DNA of 64,000 nucleotides from Elysia chlorotica (taxonomy: Eukaryota > Mollusca > Gastropoda > Plakobranchidae), in assembly GCA_003991915.1 (NCBI GenBank), contig RQTK01000232.1:387351-451350 (forward strand). Reading direction: 5' to 3'. The notes under the pieces were generated by a model. It had not been told where the DNA came from. It ran no database searches and saw only the letters and a program-made list of their open reading frames with translations. Position 1 is the first letter of the stretch; each line of letters opens with the position of its first letter. A program made the position numbers and the translations under genes. Shown one piece after another: positions 1 to 13,430 of this stretch.

Positions 1-309
1 ACTAATTGTTCGAATAATAATTCATGGGATTCGGATGTAATAAACTTATATTGGAATTCAAAGTTGAAGTTAACCACATTTTTTTCAATGTTGGTTGCAG
101 TGTATTTAGTTGTATTTGGATAATTGGTTTCTGTTTCCGGAGGCGGATGCCTGGGTTGTGGTATTTTGTTGCAGATCCCGACAGAGCCGAGCTCACAGCT
201 GGCTGGTGGCAGATCTACCAAGGTTTGACCATACACAACTAATGAGAAGCGAAGGGGTAGGGCTGGGTCAAAGACAGACAGATCTTCTTCAACAGGTGCG
301 CAGGGAGAT

Positions 310-364
<55 letters not shown>

Positions 365-876
365 GTGAGAGAGAGATAGATTGAAAGAGAGAAAGAGAAA
401 CAGGTGGGGGAAAGGAGAGCGGAAGATGTAGAAAGAAATCTAAGCCAAGATCTGGCTTCTCAAACTTCAATGACTCAAACTTCAACAGGTTGTTTTGGCC
501 GCTATTTTTTAGTTTTATCCTACGGTCAGGCAGACAGATAAAAATAGAGACAGCAAGAGAAATATAGGGATAGATAGGGGGAGAGAGACATCTAAGCCAA
601 GATCTAGCTCCTCAAACTTCCAATTGCCCCGGAATTCAGATATTTTTCTGGTTGTTTATTTTTTTTTTTCAATAGAAGCTGTAATGTACAGGTTTTGGTT
701 TTACATCTATAGACAGAGAGAGAAAAAANNNNNNNNNNNNNNNNNNNNNNNNNNNNNNNNNNNNNNNNNNNNNNNNNNNNNNNNNNNNNNNNNNNNNNNN
801 NNNNNNNNNNNNNNNNNNNNNNNNNNNNNNNNNNNNNNNNNNNNNNNNNNNNNNNNNNNNNNNNNNNNNNNNNAAA

Positions 877-917
<41 letters not shown>

Positions 918-940
918 GACAGAGAGATAGACAGAGAGAC

Positions 941-992
<52 letters not shown>

Positions 993-1110
993 AAGAGAGA
1001 ATGAGAAGGAAAAGAGAGGGTGAGAAATAGGAAACAAGAGAGAGAGAGAGAGATAGATAGAGAGAAAGAGAGAGAGAGACAGAGAGAGAGAGAAAGTGAG
1101 AGAGAGAGAG
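310..1110. repeat. GA/CAGA low-complexity array around the gap
   Basis: (GA)n at 317-400 and 885-1110 with CAGA variants. Long apparent open frames here are repeat shadows. Confidence 0.95.
729..873. other. assembly gap
   Basis: 145 undetermined bases inside an A-run and GA microsatellite, so the array length here is unknown. Confidence 1.
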
Positions 1111-1429
1111 AAAGTGAGAGTTAGGCAGAGCCAGTCAGACAGAGACAGAAAGAGAAAATAAAATGCACACAGTTGCTTAGTTTACTCCAAACTATTATAG
1201 AATGCAGGAGTTTGTAAGACTTAACAACAGTGATGTAGCTCAAGTATGATTTTATACATAGTTCAGTTTGTACATTAATTTATGATTATATAGTTCAATT
1301 TGCTCTCCAGAGATTGCCCTTAGCAAAATAAACTTCAGCGGAGACACAATAGTTGTCTTGTTCTGTCTTTGTTTTTTGTTGTTGTTGTTTTTAGTTGGGT
1401 GTTTACCAAAGCTTCCGCCTTGGTGTTTA

Positions 1430-1655
1430 CTCGAGGCTTCCAAAAATAACAGACATAACTGACATTCTTAGACTAGTAGGCTTGTAGGCCGAACAACAAA
1501 TCCTCACTGAGTATCATTATATCCTAACTATGGTAACATTTGGACATAAATAGATCACTAATTGCCTTGTTGCCTTGTTGTGAAAAATCTGTTTACTTCA
1601 GTCAAACCGGTTACATTGCCTGTTATTTTTGGTAGCCTCGTGTTTACTCGATTAT
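1430..1655 (+). repeat. dispersed repeat R1, copy 1
   Basis: Shares CTAGTAGGCTT, AAATAGATC.C.ATT, GTTTACTTCAGTC and CTGTTATTTTTGGTAGCCTCG with copies at 61695-61835 and 63345-63545. A tRNA-like stretch with GCGAACCGCCGGCC follows at 1700-1765. Confidence 0.7.
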
Positions 1656-2091
1656 TCTATGATATGTTAGGGGTTTTCTGGTAAACGCTACACGTAGACA
1701 TAAATAGCGGCTGAGGTGCGAACCGCCGGCCTACTGCTCGCCACTCCAAAGCCCTAGCTTATCACCAACCATTAATTTGGTCAAGCAGTTATAGAGGTTA
1801 TGACTGTTTATTTCTGGGTTTTGCCTGGTCTACCACCTGCAGTTTGACTTAAAGGAGATCCTAGAACATCCGAAAAGTCGCCCCCTGCCTACTGTTTCAC
1901 CCTGAAGGCGCAACCTACGTCATTCATGTACTTTTAAAAAACCCAGAACAGTTCGAATTACCCAGACACATTTGTTAGAAACTTTCCGTGAATCTTCTAA
2001 TAATAAAAAAGTACCCCTTTTATTTATCACTTTTCTGTCCTTCTCCATCTATCTGTGTCTTCCTATCTATATACCAATAATGTCCATCCGT

Positions 2092-2093
<2 letters not shown>

Positions 2094-2178
<85 letters not shown>
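2094..2178. repeat. (TATC)n microsatellite
   Basis: About twenty tandem TATC units with one TATT interruption, followed by a short GA/CAGA run. Confidence 0.97.
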
Positions 2179-2376
2179 AGAGAGACAGAGAGACAGAGAG
2201 AGAGAGACAGACCTGTCTACCTATATCAAATATTTATCTATCTATCAATCAATCAGTATTATCTACATATTTATTAATCTATTTATTTATGCGTTTTTCT
2301 CTTTCTCTGTCCCTCAATAACCCCCTCCCCCCTCCCCCGGTAAGCTCAGCTCTTCTCGCACCCTCTGGTCCCTCAC

Positions 2377-2490
2377 GTAGACACACACTGGACTCCGCTC
2401 ACGGCCGATTCTCCCACACAAAAAGCTTTGATGTCCGGTAGCGAGCCAATGTCCGGTGATGCGTGAATGGACATCCAGGTAGGTGGTAAC
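2377..2490 (-). CDS. candidate coding exon, possibly same unidentified gene
   Basis: Minus-strand open stretch between GTAATTAG and TCTAC|GTGAGG, phase 2 in and out, so it joins the exon at 3651-3773 in frame. Encodes LPPTWMSIHASPDIGSLPDI then KAFCVGESAVSGVQCVS, which reads like folded protein. The polypyrimidine tract is poor. I do not recognise the family; the GVQCVS element is at most faintly like a WD-repeat strand. Confidence 0.4.
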
Positions 2491-2574
2491 CTAATTACCC
2501 CAGTGCTCTCTGTTCTTGGACAGTGACAGCTGTTGGCTCTCTTTGCTGGCGTTGTCATGTTAAATGAGGTGTAC

Positions 2575-2985
2575 ACACACTCTCTCTGTCTCTCTCTCTC
2601 TCTCGATCTCTGTCTCTACTTTTCTCTATTTCACTTCCCCTCTTCTCTTTCGTTGTCTCTCTGTCTCTGTGTAATCTTTTTTGTCTTTCTGTCTCCCTCT
2701 TTCGCCGTCTATCTCTCTTTCACTTTATCCATTGTCTCTTTCTCTCGCTCTCTCTTTCCGTCTCTGTCTCCCCCACCCCCTAGCTCTATCTATATCTCTT
2801 TGTCTGTCTGTTTGTCTTTCTGTTTCCTCTATATATGATATTTCCGTCTGCCTGTCCGTCAATCTCACTCTTTCTATATTTCTGCACCACCTTATCTCTC
2901 TTCCCCTCTTTCTTCCTCTCCCCCTTTCTCTCTATCTCCATTTCTCTCTCTCCCTTCTCTCCCCCCCCCTCTCTCTCTCTCTTGG
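2575..2985. repeat. CT-rich low-complexity DNA
   Basis: Degenerate TCTC/TGTC tract of about 400 bp. Confidence 0.9.
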
Positions 2986-3339
2986 ATACCTCAGATACTC
3001 ACAACCTACTCTTGGCCCCTTTTGTGCGTGAGATAATAGTATACCCACTCTCTAGGTGAGCATGTTTTTGGCCACCCTATCTGCTGCACATACGGTGCAG
3101 TGATGTTTTTCTCGCCGGCAACTGACTATTATAAAAAAAAACCACCCAGTTCATGCAGAGACGCACGCACAGATGAGTGCAAAACTTTCACTCGAAAGGG
3201 AAGTATAACAGCATCCAGTCTCATGCAGTTTATAATTTTATACCGAAAAAAGGAAATGTTAGTGTTGAAGTGCAAATGTGACGAGATAGTGGGTTACAAG
3301 GGTTACAATAGTATAGAAATAGAGACTAACGACAGAGAA

Positions 3340-3365
3340 AGAGTGAACCGGAGAGAGAGAGGGAA

Positions 3366-3416
<51 letters not shown>

Positions 3417-3475
3417 GAGAGAGATAGAGAGGGGGAGAGAGAGAAAGATGAGAGCGAGAGAAAAGAGAGAGTCAG
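3340..3475. repeat. (GA)n microsatellite
   Basis: Purine tract of GAGA units with GATA and GGGG interruptions. Confidence 0.95.
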
Positions 3476-3524
3476 TTTAATGTTACCGGCTGAGACAAAG
3501 ACATGGATTCTCAGCACTGTCTCT

Positions 3525-3605
3525 TAAACTTGTCAGACGTTGGTCTTGGGTCTCGACCACAATACAACCTATAAAGTGCTGACTTTGGACGCTAAACAAC
3601 AACCC
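3525..3605 (+). mobile_element. SINE-A fragment (tail part)
   Basis: Contains GTCAGACGTTGGTCTTGGG and the GTGCTGAC..GGACGCTAAACAAC ending shared with the other SINE-A copies; the tRNA head is missing. Confidence 0.8.
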
Positions 3606-3650
3606 TTTTTACTCAGTGATCCTACGCCCTAACAGACGGTATCGCCCTAC

Positions 3651-3773
3651 CTGTAGCGCAGGCCGACCAGAGGCGGCTGTTTCTCCTCCACAAAGCAGGC
3701 GGTGCAGGGGATGAGTCTGCGGGTGGGCGCGCGCTCCTCAGTGGGGTCCATCCTCGTGTAGTGCTCGCTCATT
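3651..3773 (-). CDS. candidate coding exon of an unidentified second gene
   Basis: Minus-strand exon with acceptor GTCCAGCCAG after a pyrimidine-rich tract and donor CAG|GTAGGG. It is 123 nt, phase 2 both sides, GC-rich unlike its surroundings, and encodes MSEHYTRMDPTEERAPTRRL, IPCTACFVEEKQPPLVGLRY. The C-x2-C followed by GLRY resembles the first half of a ZZ-type zinc finger, but the other half is absent here. Codon make-up and splice sites support a real exon. It is 12.6 kb past the kinesin stop and likely belongs to the next gene on the same strand. Confidence 0.5.
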
Positions 3774-3837
3774 CTGGCTGGACGCAGGGGCAAGGGCATC
3801 AACACAACAATGAATGAATCTTCATTAAAAAATGACC

Positions 3838-3912
3838 ATAAGCGGTACGGTGGCTCACTAGGTAGGGCAAAGTGGTTTCTTACTAGAGGTCCTGGTTCGA
3901 TCCCCCGATTAC
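3838..3912 (+). mobile_element. tRNA-like SINE head (family B)
   Basis: Box-A-like GGTGGCTCACTAGGTAGGGC and box-B-like GGTCCTGGTTCGATCCC spaced as in a tRNA promoter; no cloverleaf acceptor stem, so a SINE head rather than a tRNA gene. Confidence 0.6.
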
Positions 3913-5849
3913 GCCGTCCTTCTTTCTTACGATTGGGTCATTTTGAGTATAAATTGAGGGGCTATGACCACTGTATACAGTTGTGGGATAAAAGGAACTA
4001 ATATTATAGTGCACAGTTGCCATTACTTTGGACGAAAATATTTTCACAACTACTCCAGCATATTGTTGTCTAGTAGAACGAGTTCTGAGTCTGGTTGATC
4101 TTTCTGTTACATACTTGGTAGCATTGGCACACTCTGGGTACAAACAATAGTTTGGCGAAAAAAGTGTGCACCGAAACAGAAGTTATCAACCTTAAAAATA
4201 ATAAAAAAAATATCTTATCGAAGACGTAACACTTTTTTGTCCACGCGGAAAGTTACGAACGCGCAACTTTCAACTTGTTTTTTTGTTGTTTTTTTTACAA
4301 CTTTCTGCAACTTCTGTTGGTTTTGCACTTTTTGTGACTGTTCACAATTTTAAAGGGAAATGTAGCAACTAAAAATAAAATACAACAATTGCCGGTGTAT
4401 ATTTTGAACATTAAGGCAGACAAACAGACACCCAGACAGGTGTAGAAAGTCAGTAGTTGGACCACAACATGCTGTAATTATTATATATGAGACATTGAAT
4501 CCTAAAGAAACAGTTCTTTGTAGAGGTATCATACCAGCGCACGTTGATACTCCTTAAAAGTTCAAGTTTTATTATATCAATCTCGCAATAAAACAGTCAA
4601 CATTCATGATATTGGTTCTAAAGAAAGCCAATTATCTAGACAGCCGCATTGCATGGTAAGCAAATTTTTGGATGCCTTGATGGTAAGGATAAAAAAAGGA
4701 TAAAAATAAGGATGACACGATGTGTGAGGTCATAGGCCATATTTGTGTTGTGCGCGCAGTACCTCTCTCGAACTCGAAAAACAAAATTTGTTGTCTGTCT
4801 GCTTCAGCTAGCAAAGACGTAACTAATCTTCCTTGATTGGTGAGAATCTAGTTGTTTTTTTTGTCGCTTTCTACCCCTGCCTGCCTGTGTGTTGCTCTCT
4901 CTGAACGTTTCTATCGCTTTAAAAAAAATAAATTTGTAATAGACCTACCATTTCACATTCTCACACCTTTTTGTCCCATATAGGCTACTACATTTTCAAT
5001 CTTGTTTGTTCCACTAGTTTAATCTATGTTTAATTGGCTCATATTCTTTCGTGTTAATAGTTCCTTCTCCTCCCATCCACTTACACATTTTTTTTGATCG
5101 GTAAGAAATATTTAAGATGATTAAAATAATCTTTCAATTATAAAATGACAAAAACCTTGTTGATTTCTAGATAGATCTAGGTTCGTGTGCCTGGGCATGT
5201 ATGAAGGCCTGTTTGAGTAATCTCACCTTACCTTGGCAGCCAACCCCTAGAGCTAGCATTAACTATTGATATTAAATTGCCTATCAATAAGCTACAACTG
5301 CTGCAGTCCGCGGTATGTCTAACAGCTTACATTATTTAACCTTGCATCACTCGGTGTATCGGAATAATCTATACGCACGCTACTGGCAGCAATGAACAGA
5401 GCGTGAGTTCAAGCTCACTAACACGATTCATTTTTTGAGTTGTGTCGCCGCTGATGCAAACACAGCAATTGTTCCTCAAAGCCGAAACGTTTGACAGAGC
5501 GGAAACAAATATTCGCAAGCAATACTTTATATACGGTATGATAAATACCATTTATAAAAGCTCTCCCGCAAATATTCTTGATACTAAAACCTGAAATCTG
5601 ATCCGTCGTTGACCCGTCCAAAACACTTGTAGTTCCAGACCCCTTTGGTTATTTTCTTGGTAGTTGTGTAATGAAAAGCGATTAAGTCCTGTAAAACTCG
5701 CCTACTGATAACGACAGTGTGGGACACGGCACCGTGTAGAAGATCTTTAAGGAAATCACTGTGACAATACAACGCACAGCCCACGACACCTTCAGGTTTT
5801 ATTTCTGGCAACGATCAACATTTTCTTAGTTGGCTGTTAATGTCCCTTG

Positions 5850-5925
5850 TCAATAACTAGGCTATATTGTGGACGTGTCTCAAGACTGAAGTCTGACAAT
5901 TTTTCTTGTTACCACATCCAAACGA
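5850..5925 (-). mobile_element. SINE-A fragment
   Basis: Shows AGGCTATATTGTGGACG, then a CAAGACTGAAGTCTGACAAT core and CACATC, the central body of SINE-A. Confidence 0.75.
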
Positions 5926-7094
5926 AGTTTTCAATTCAATTTAGTCATAAGAAACAGACTGCCAACCAGACAGTGGTCCCCCAAAAATCCAATTTTATGC
6001 ATAAATGGAACTCAGGAAACCACCCATGTTTACTCGATGCAATGAGAGTCCTGAGATGGTCACAACTGACTATATAACACTTACAAAACTTAAAGGAGGA
6101 TATGACACAATTCAGGCTACTGATGACAGACTAACGCCTCGGCTTGACAGGATAATGTGGAGGTGTAGCCATACGATACTACTTCTAATTCCATTCCAAT
6201 CATTCCGAGTCCAACCCAACCCAACCAGTAACGACCAATTAATTCACTTCGAAGTTTTTGGAACCCTCCAGAACTTTGCTTTGTAGATAGTATAATATGT
6301 TTTTAAATGGAATGTACAGTCAATGTATCATTCATATCAAACTCCGCGACTTAGCTAATGCTTTTCTTTAATTTGGATATTATGTCAACTAGCATAGTAT
6401 TTTTTCTAAACGACAGATTAACACTTATTGAAAAAACCATGAAAAACAAAATATTGCATGTTATATGAATTTTCCTCCTTCCCCACTCTTTCGTAACCGT
6501 GTGACAACTCACCTGTTTCAGAATTGAGCGATCAAAGTCCAGGTAGAACAAAACGTGAGAGTATCTGTTTGGGCACGATGCTAGAACTAAGTAGATCTAC
6601 AACTCGATCACAATACACAGCATTGAACAAGACTGGCGGAGCCCATTCACATCAGGCACAGGTGTATCACCTGCATCCCTGTAGCCAGCCCAGGGGCCAG
6701 CGCTAATTCATTAACAGGTGGCCAGAGTGATTAAGTCAGCGAGTGAGTCGCTACTAGAGGGTTTGCGATACATACAACAATACCAGATGGCGTAATCTAG
6801 TCCCTTGAGCATGAGGTTTTCTGATTGTTCATTGGTCCCGTAAGTCTAAATAAGAGCTTTGGTTGGATACCGGTTTAGCTCCCCTTACGTAACGTCTTCA
6901 CTTTCACTATTGGTCCCGATGTCGCAAGGCCTCCACTGCTTGATCCGTCACTCACACGGACGTGTAAATCGTGTAACAGACGCGACTGTGAGTGGCAAAC
7001 ACACCAGGGCGTTTGGTGATCGCGCCAACAGTCAATGTGAGTTATATACTCCGGAGTCAGGATAGTTCAACGCGATCTCAATGTAAATTTGTTT

Positions 7095-7365
7095 GCTTTG
7101 TTGCTTAACGTTCAACGTCAGCACCATAATATAGGCTATTATTGTGGACGGGCTTCAAGAGCTACGTATGACATTTTAAGTGCAGCACACACAGGACAGG
7201 GTGGGTACATCTGGACTCCTGTATCAGCCGGTCACATTAAACTGACACAGACCCAATCAGTAGGGGACAAAATTGGACAGTGACAAATCGTGGGATTCGA
7301 ACCGTCGACCTTCCGATCCAGAGACCAACGCTCTATCACATGGGTCAGTTCGCCCCCGTTCAATG
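7095..7365 (-). mobile_element. SINE-A, near full length
   Basis: Minus-strand element: tRNA-like head at about 7290-7365 (box B GGTTCGAATCCCAC, box A near the right end), body with GAGACAGG/CTGTCC pieces, and a tail ending in GTTAAGCAACAAAG-like sequence. About 270 bp. Best reference copy for the family in this window. Confidence 0.85.
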
Positions 7366-9380
7366 TCAAAATGTATATCATGTAAAAGTACAACGGATAC
7401 TGTTACACTGTTTTAATTCTGAGTGTTTTATTCTCTTTCAAGTCAGGCGCGGTGGTTTTAGTCTAGATACCTGTATACTTATATACGCACCATTATTTGC
7501 AGATAAGTTTACATGATGGTCCAACACTGTGGACCCACTTCGCAACTTTTTCTTGTTGACCAGTTTTTTTATGACTGTGCCACATCTTAATTTTTCCCCG
7601 CCAAAGCCGATAGAAGCTGTTGTTTTTCACCGTATACCTCTGTCCGCTCTACAACATAGCCCGTACTGTGCTGGCGCGCCGTAAAAACAAAATCAAGTTT
7701 GTCCGCTTTATGTCATTTAAAGAAAAAGAAAGCTCTTTAAAAAGAATTATGCAACCGAGGTAATGACTGTAATTCTATTTCCATTTTGTCAGAACAAAAC
7801 TAGGGTACAATATTTATTTTTATCAGAGTTGATTTGATTTCTACAAGAGAAAAATGTAAAGCGGCAGTTTCCGATAGCAAGACTGAATATTTTTTTTAAA
7901 CCCTAAAGCACACACTCAGTTCAAAGTAAGCTAGATTAGATTTAAGTTTATCTGCCGGGATAAAATGAATGTGTGCATTGATTTGAAATTTGGAAAAGTA
8001 AAAGAAGTTTAATAACTTAAAGTTTACTTATAAGAATGGATCTGGGGTGTTAGATGTCCAGGGCTCAGCGTGGATGCAGGCACCGGAGGCAGGCGCTGGG
8101 CAGATTTCAGTCATCACCACCCAAGCTCGTCAGGGGCAGTTCTAGTTCTACTCAATCCAACTCCTATGAAAAGAACAATAACTGGCTGATGACCTTACTT
8201 TCCACGCCCATTATAAACACATTTAATTTTGTGTTTAAAATGGTTTTAAAGGTATCCGTTTGTCTATGCTGCAACTCCATCAAAGAATATATACTCTGCA
8301 TTGACTGCCGGTGATGCTTGTTTTTTTATTTGCTTTTGTTTTTTTAATGGGGAGTAGCCTACCGGTAGCTTAATCTATCCTCGCACTGCCTCTGTGTGGC
8401 AACACGTAAAAGTGTCGGACGTTAGACTTGAACCCGTCCTCAATATTATAGCGGTTTTAGCCTATATACTGCTGACGCTGGCGCTAAGCAAAAGCGAAAA
8501 AATATTCCCTAAACTGTATGATCTCCATCCCTTACCAACATCCTGTTTTTTGTGTCTTTTTTTTTTTTTTAATTTAAATAAATAGAGACAGTCTGTGTAC
8601 TTCTGTCGCTCAAAACATACATATTCTACATGTCAACATTTAAGATATTTTCTGTGTTGACGAATGTGGTAAAACAGATTCTTTTATCAAATTTTTACAA
8701 GATAGAAATAAGAAAACTTGACCATAGTTAGTAACACTATTATAGTATTAATATCTTACACATATACAAGTATAATTGAATGCGCATTTGGAGTCCACAA
8801 AGATGTATCCTGTGCTTCATTTAGTATACCCAGGCATTTGGCAGAGGTCACCATGATGAGATAACCAAACTAGTCACACAGTTAAAACTAAGACGAAAAA
8901 GACATAACAATAATGAAAAACATGCACTGAGGACAAACAGCAATGAAATCAGCTTAACTCAAACCATAAAGCGTGTCAGACTGAACTGTACACTCTACCC
9001 AAAGCCGTTTTCCGCCTTAAGTAAAACTATCGTATCTAGTTTGGAAGGATATCCAGAAGTTAAAATATTCCAATTTTTTATTTTATCATAGACAACTCAA
9101 CAGGAGACGTTTCCGAGATGCTCATTTTTGCCCTTCATCACGCCTTCCTTCATTAACACAGGGTATGGTTAAAACCCAGAGGGCTCCGAGTAATGGAATA
9201 GTCTCTTCAATCTCATCTCATACCAAATGGTTCATAGTCTAACACTAATTGTACTAAAGTCTTTTTATCTGTGTACAAGTTTCGCACCTCATAATAACCG
9301 ATTGGCAAGCCGGGGCTTAGTTTGTCCTGCATCCTTCACATTCTGAACACACAGTGTGTACATTTCAGTCAAATTCTTTA

Positions 9381-9479
9381 TGCAAGGCACAACAAAATTT
9401 TGAAAATAGTTATCTCGTAGTGCAGCTCTATTCTTAGAGCTGCACTATACCTATTTTAAAATTTTCTGTGCGCCTTGCA
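9381..9479. repeat. long hairpin / foldback element
   Basis: Arms TGCAAGGC.CA.. and ..TG.GCCTTGCA pair over about 45 nt, with an inner stem TAGTGCAGCTCTA/TAGAGCTGCACTA and a four-base TTCT loop. Could be a small MITE or a structured RNA. Confidence 0.8.
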
Positions 9480-9671
9480 TATTGATAACCAAGCTCTACT
9501 GCGACATTCACATTTATTTGATTATACAAATTCTTAATGTAGTATAATGGCAATTCATAAGCCATAACTTTCCCCCTATTTCTTTCCTCCTCCATTCCCG
9601 CAGTGTATTAATCAGAGCAACTGAACAGCTTCCTACTTTTCGTCCCCATCACAGTATGAGTCAATACATAC

Positions 9672-9735
9672 ATGTGGTCAAGCTGTTGGTGCTTTGGCCT
9701 GGGAGCCAGGAGGTCCGTGGTTCAAAGCTCTACTG
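9672..9735 (+). mobile_element. tRNA-like SINE head
   Basis: TGGTCAAGCTGTTGGTGC and GTCCGTGGTTCAAAGCTC resemble boxes A and B. No surrounding element recognised. Confidence 0.45.
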
Positions 9736-12700
9736 ATACCCTCATCTATTCTACATAAAGAAATCTTTGAGAAACTTAGGTGAAATAAAACTTATCAAAT
9801 GATCCTTTTATTCTCATGGGGATCCATCATACAAGCAGAATCTGTATGTTTCTCTCCATAGTTAAGTTTAAACATTGAGATAATAACAATAAATAAAGAA
9901 AACCAAATCATCAAAACAGTTTTTTTCCTCACAAGTTTTATTTTTGCTGTTTTATTTTTTTATACTTTTATGGAGCGCAAACATACACAAGCCGAAAACG
10001 ACACAAAAATGGAGATATAACATAAGAAAAATGCGTACACTTGGAAACGTAACAAAAAGAGCAAAACATAACCTGGAACCTGAGGGAGGGCAGGAGAAGA
10101 TAACTCAAAGTGAACAGTATTTGGGTCTGTCTGTATGGAGCTTCACATCCAGAACACAAAATTAATCATCAAGTCAAACATAAAACCAAATGCTAGAACT
10201 AAGAGCAAGGAAATCTCCTACACACAAAACTTATATCTAGGTTTTGTATATGTATGTAATTGTATTATACCAATGTGTCAGTGCCAGAGCACTAAGAATT
10301 AAAAAATTGAACCCTGAACTTAATATACCAGCCTGAGATAGCCATGCCAATTTTGTACATCTTCACATGTTTTAGATCAGGAATAAATAAATAGCAGTAA
10401 TACGATAATAGTATAGATGATACATAACCTTCAAGGAAATTTTTCTACCGTGTCCAAGCTACAAAAATTGGTCCTAATACTACATAAATGAGTTACGATA
10501 AACAAGAGAGTTGTTTTTTTTTATATCTGTAATGAGAGAGGATACAATGTTACATGTATTAGCCAGTGGGAACAACCGGAAGATCTGACAAATGAAGAGA
10601 TACAGATCACAATAGTATAATATCACTCCCCCCTTCCATCCCCCCAAAAACAACAACAACCAAACCAGCTAAATAAAAACCCACCACCACTAAAGTCTGG
10701 AAGCTCTAATATCCTTATAATACGAGGTGAAGAGCCAAGGACATGGAGAAAGATGGAATGAGTGATATAAGTATTGTGCTGTCTTCCATCGAAATGCGAA
10801 ACACATCATGCTCAAACCAACGTGAAAACTGATTTACTTATCAGCAGTTTGTTGTGAGCGAGATGGAGGGAGCGGAAGACTGATACAATAATTATTATCT
10901 CAACAAAATTTCCAGTTCTTTTCACATGCCTGGTAGTCTTCAAAGTAAACAATTTAACCAGATGATGCTTCCAGGTAAGTCTTTTAGTGGACAGAAAAAA
11001 AAAAGCCTTCATTTGGCAAAGTTTCCTATTCATTACTGGGTTTAAGAAAATCAGATACTGTGACCGACCAACACACCTTACAGCTCCACACAGAACTAAC
11101 ATTTTGTGGTTTTTGTGAAATTGTAAACTTAACACTGAAAAGAAACAGAAAAAGAAAGACTTGGCTGCAATTCCCAAAATGAAAAATTTAGAAAAACAAA
11201 ACAAAATGAACTACCATTTCTATTCGAACAGTCTTTATGCTCATAAATATTGAAAAAAGAAACAAAAGGAAATTTATGTAGCAGTTATGAATCAGACAGA
11301 GTAAAAACAATGACACTTTCAAGCTATCTAGAAAGAAAATAAACTACAACGAAAAAGATTAAAAAATTGATATCAACAACAACATTTTTTTGCTTGAAGT
11401 CATTAAGGATTATGGGTAAAAGAAAAAAAATTACATAAAAAAAAAAAAACAGACATGGGTGAGCAATGGCATGGGCATAAAAAAATATAAAATAAACCAA
11501 GACAAGCGGGGTTAAAAATTGCAAGAGTACTACAGGTTTTGAAATACTATAACTATTGATAACCCTAAACAAGAAAGCCAAACTCACTAAAACTCTTCTA
11601 ACAGGGAGACAATTTTTTGAAGTTTATCTGATGAACAAGTTATTCTTGAAGGTAACCCCATTGTTCTGAAAGCAGAGTGTTTAGATAATCAATTTGACCC
11701 TCACAATACACATATTGAACCCAACTGGCATGATTTGGGCAAAGCTCATTTTAAAATGGATACAGCATTAAAACAGCTTGAATAAATTGTAAGTCTATAA
11801 ACACAAAAACTGTATTTTTAACAGAGCACAGTACGAACAATACCTCCATAAACAAAGAGTAATTAATGTATGAGTAATACAGCAACACCTCAGCTTTTGT
11901 ATTGCACAACGGAGATTAACTTGATGAAGTGAAATGGGATAAAAGATTAAGACCTATTTAAACGGCGAAACAGAGTTTAAACCAAAGTAGGGTGACAAGT
12001 GACATGTCGTGTGTGACGCAGGAAAACCTGAGAAGAACGTTTCAAGCTTGTGACACCAGACTACACACATAGCACAGGCAGATACAAGAGACGGGACAGC
12101 ACCAGAAGCTCTTCGCAACTTGGAGATAAAAACTTCTACAACAGCGGCCTCTACTTTAAACTGCTTCAGAAATCTACATGCATTTGACTTTCAGCTGGTC
12201 TTTTTTTTTTATTTTTATTAAATTGAAACTCTGCATGTAAATTCGGCAGATTTTAACCAACTCTAAATTCTTGCTGGTAGGGAACTCTGGACTATTAGTT
12301 CTCCTATTTGTTAAAGAGTTCCTCTCTATCAGTTCTCCTGCTTGTTAAAAAGTTCCTCTTTATTTATATTTTTCTCAACACATCAAACAAAGGAAAAGTA
12401 TGATGCATTGCTATAGCTAGGAGGCCACTGCATACTGTGTCACCTAGAAGTACCAATACACTGCATAACTATGAATGATCATGAGGAGCTGGAACTTGTA
12501 ATCTCCGGTAAAGTAAGTTAGAGCGGGAATGGATTGAGAATATTGCACATAGAAGCAGTGGCATGTACAGGCATGAGTCATGGGGCGAGTCACTGGCAAA
12601 AAAAAAAAAATTAAAGTTCTCTTACATACAGCATGGCTGAAAAAAGGAACACCCAAAAGATATTATAGCTCTCACCTAACTTTTTTTGTTATGGGTATTA

Positions 12701-13430
12701 TAAAACATATTTTCAGTTATCTTTTCATGCTCGACGCTGATTTTAAAACAAAAAAAAAAATTGAATATTTTATACAATTTAACTAAACTGCATCCTATTT
12801 TTTGTTGTTGGCAGATTTCTAAATCCGAGTGAATCTCCACACAAATGTAACATGTAAATAAATGTATGTACAGTGATCCACATGTTGAGAGGTCACAAAG
12901 TTACCACATTGTTACACTGTTCATAGATGATTATAGTGATGATGATGAGGGCCTGTTTATTTAGCTTTGTGACGCACGACGATACACAAACATCATGCCA
13001 CAGAAACGTAGGGAGTCCACGGTGAGACAGACCAGCCAAGCATGGAGAAGCCAGGACACAACAACCAGGCGCTGAGAGATGAACAAATCCACTAAGCTAC
13101 CGGTACACGAGTTAAAATTCATACAGAAATATACACATTCTCTCTTAAACTTCTCTACCTAGGTGCCTTTCGGTTTGTACTGCCACATGCCTATTCATAA
13201 TATCTGGAATAAATATCCAAGATGAACAATAAAAACATCCTGAGCATGAAAGGATCAGAAGCAGTCACAATGTGAATTGAACACTGTTAGTTACTTATGA
13301 TTGATGTGGTTGGTGTCTGTTCATAGTGAGACAAGTTCAGTCATTGAAAAATGAAGTTGAACATCCTTTCGCTCATATTCACTAATAGATGGTTATATCA
13401 ATAAAAAACAAAACAAAAAAAAACAAAAAA

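Larger units (their letters stand above)
8600..12955. other. AT-rich 3' flank without recognised gene
   Basis: No open frame over 130 codons and none resembling a known protein. Holds a long hairpin (9381-9479), a tRNA-like element (about 9672-9735) and A/T homopolymers. It could be additional 3' UTR. Confidence 0.5.

Noticed and set aside
5584-5811. 75-codon minus frame starting MPEIKPEGVVGCALYCH
   Set aside because: Not low-complexity, but no family recognised, no good splice sites checked at both ends, and AT-rich codon use; too weak to call.
8054-8314. 86-codon plus frame starting MSRAQRGCRHRRQ
   Set aside because: No homology or splice context; likely chance.
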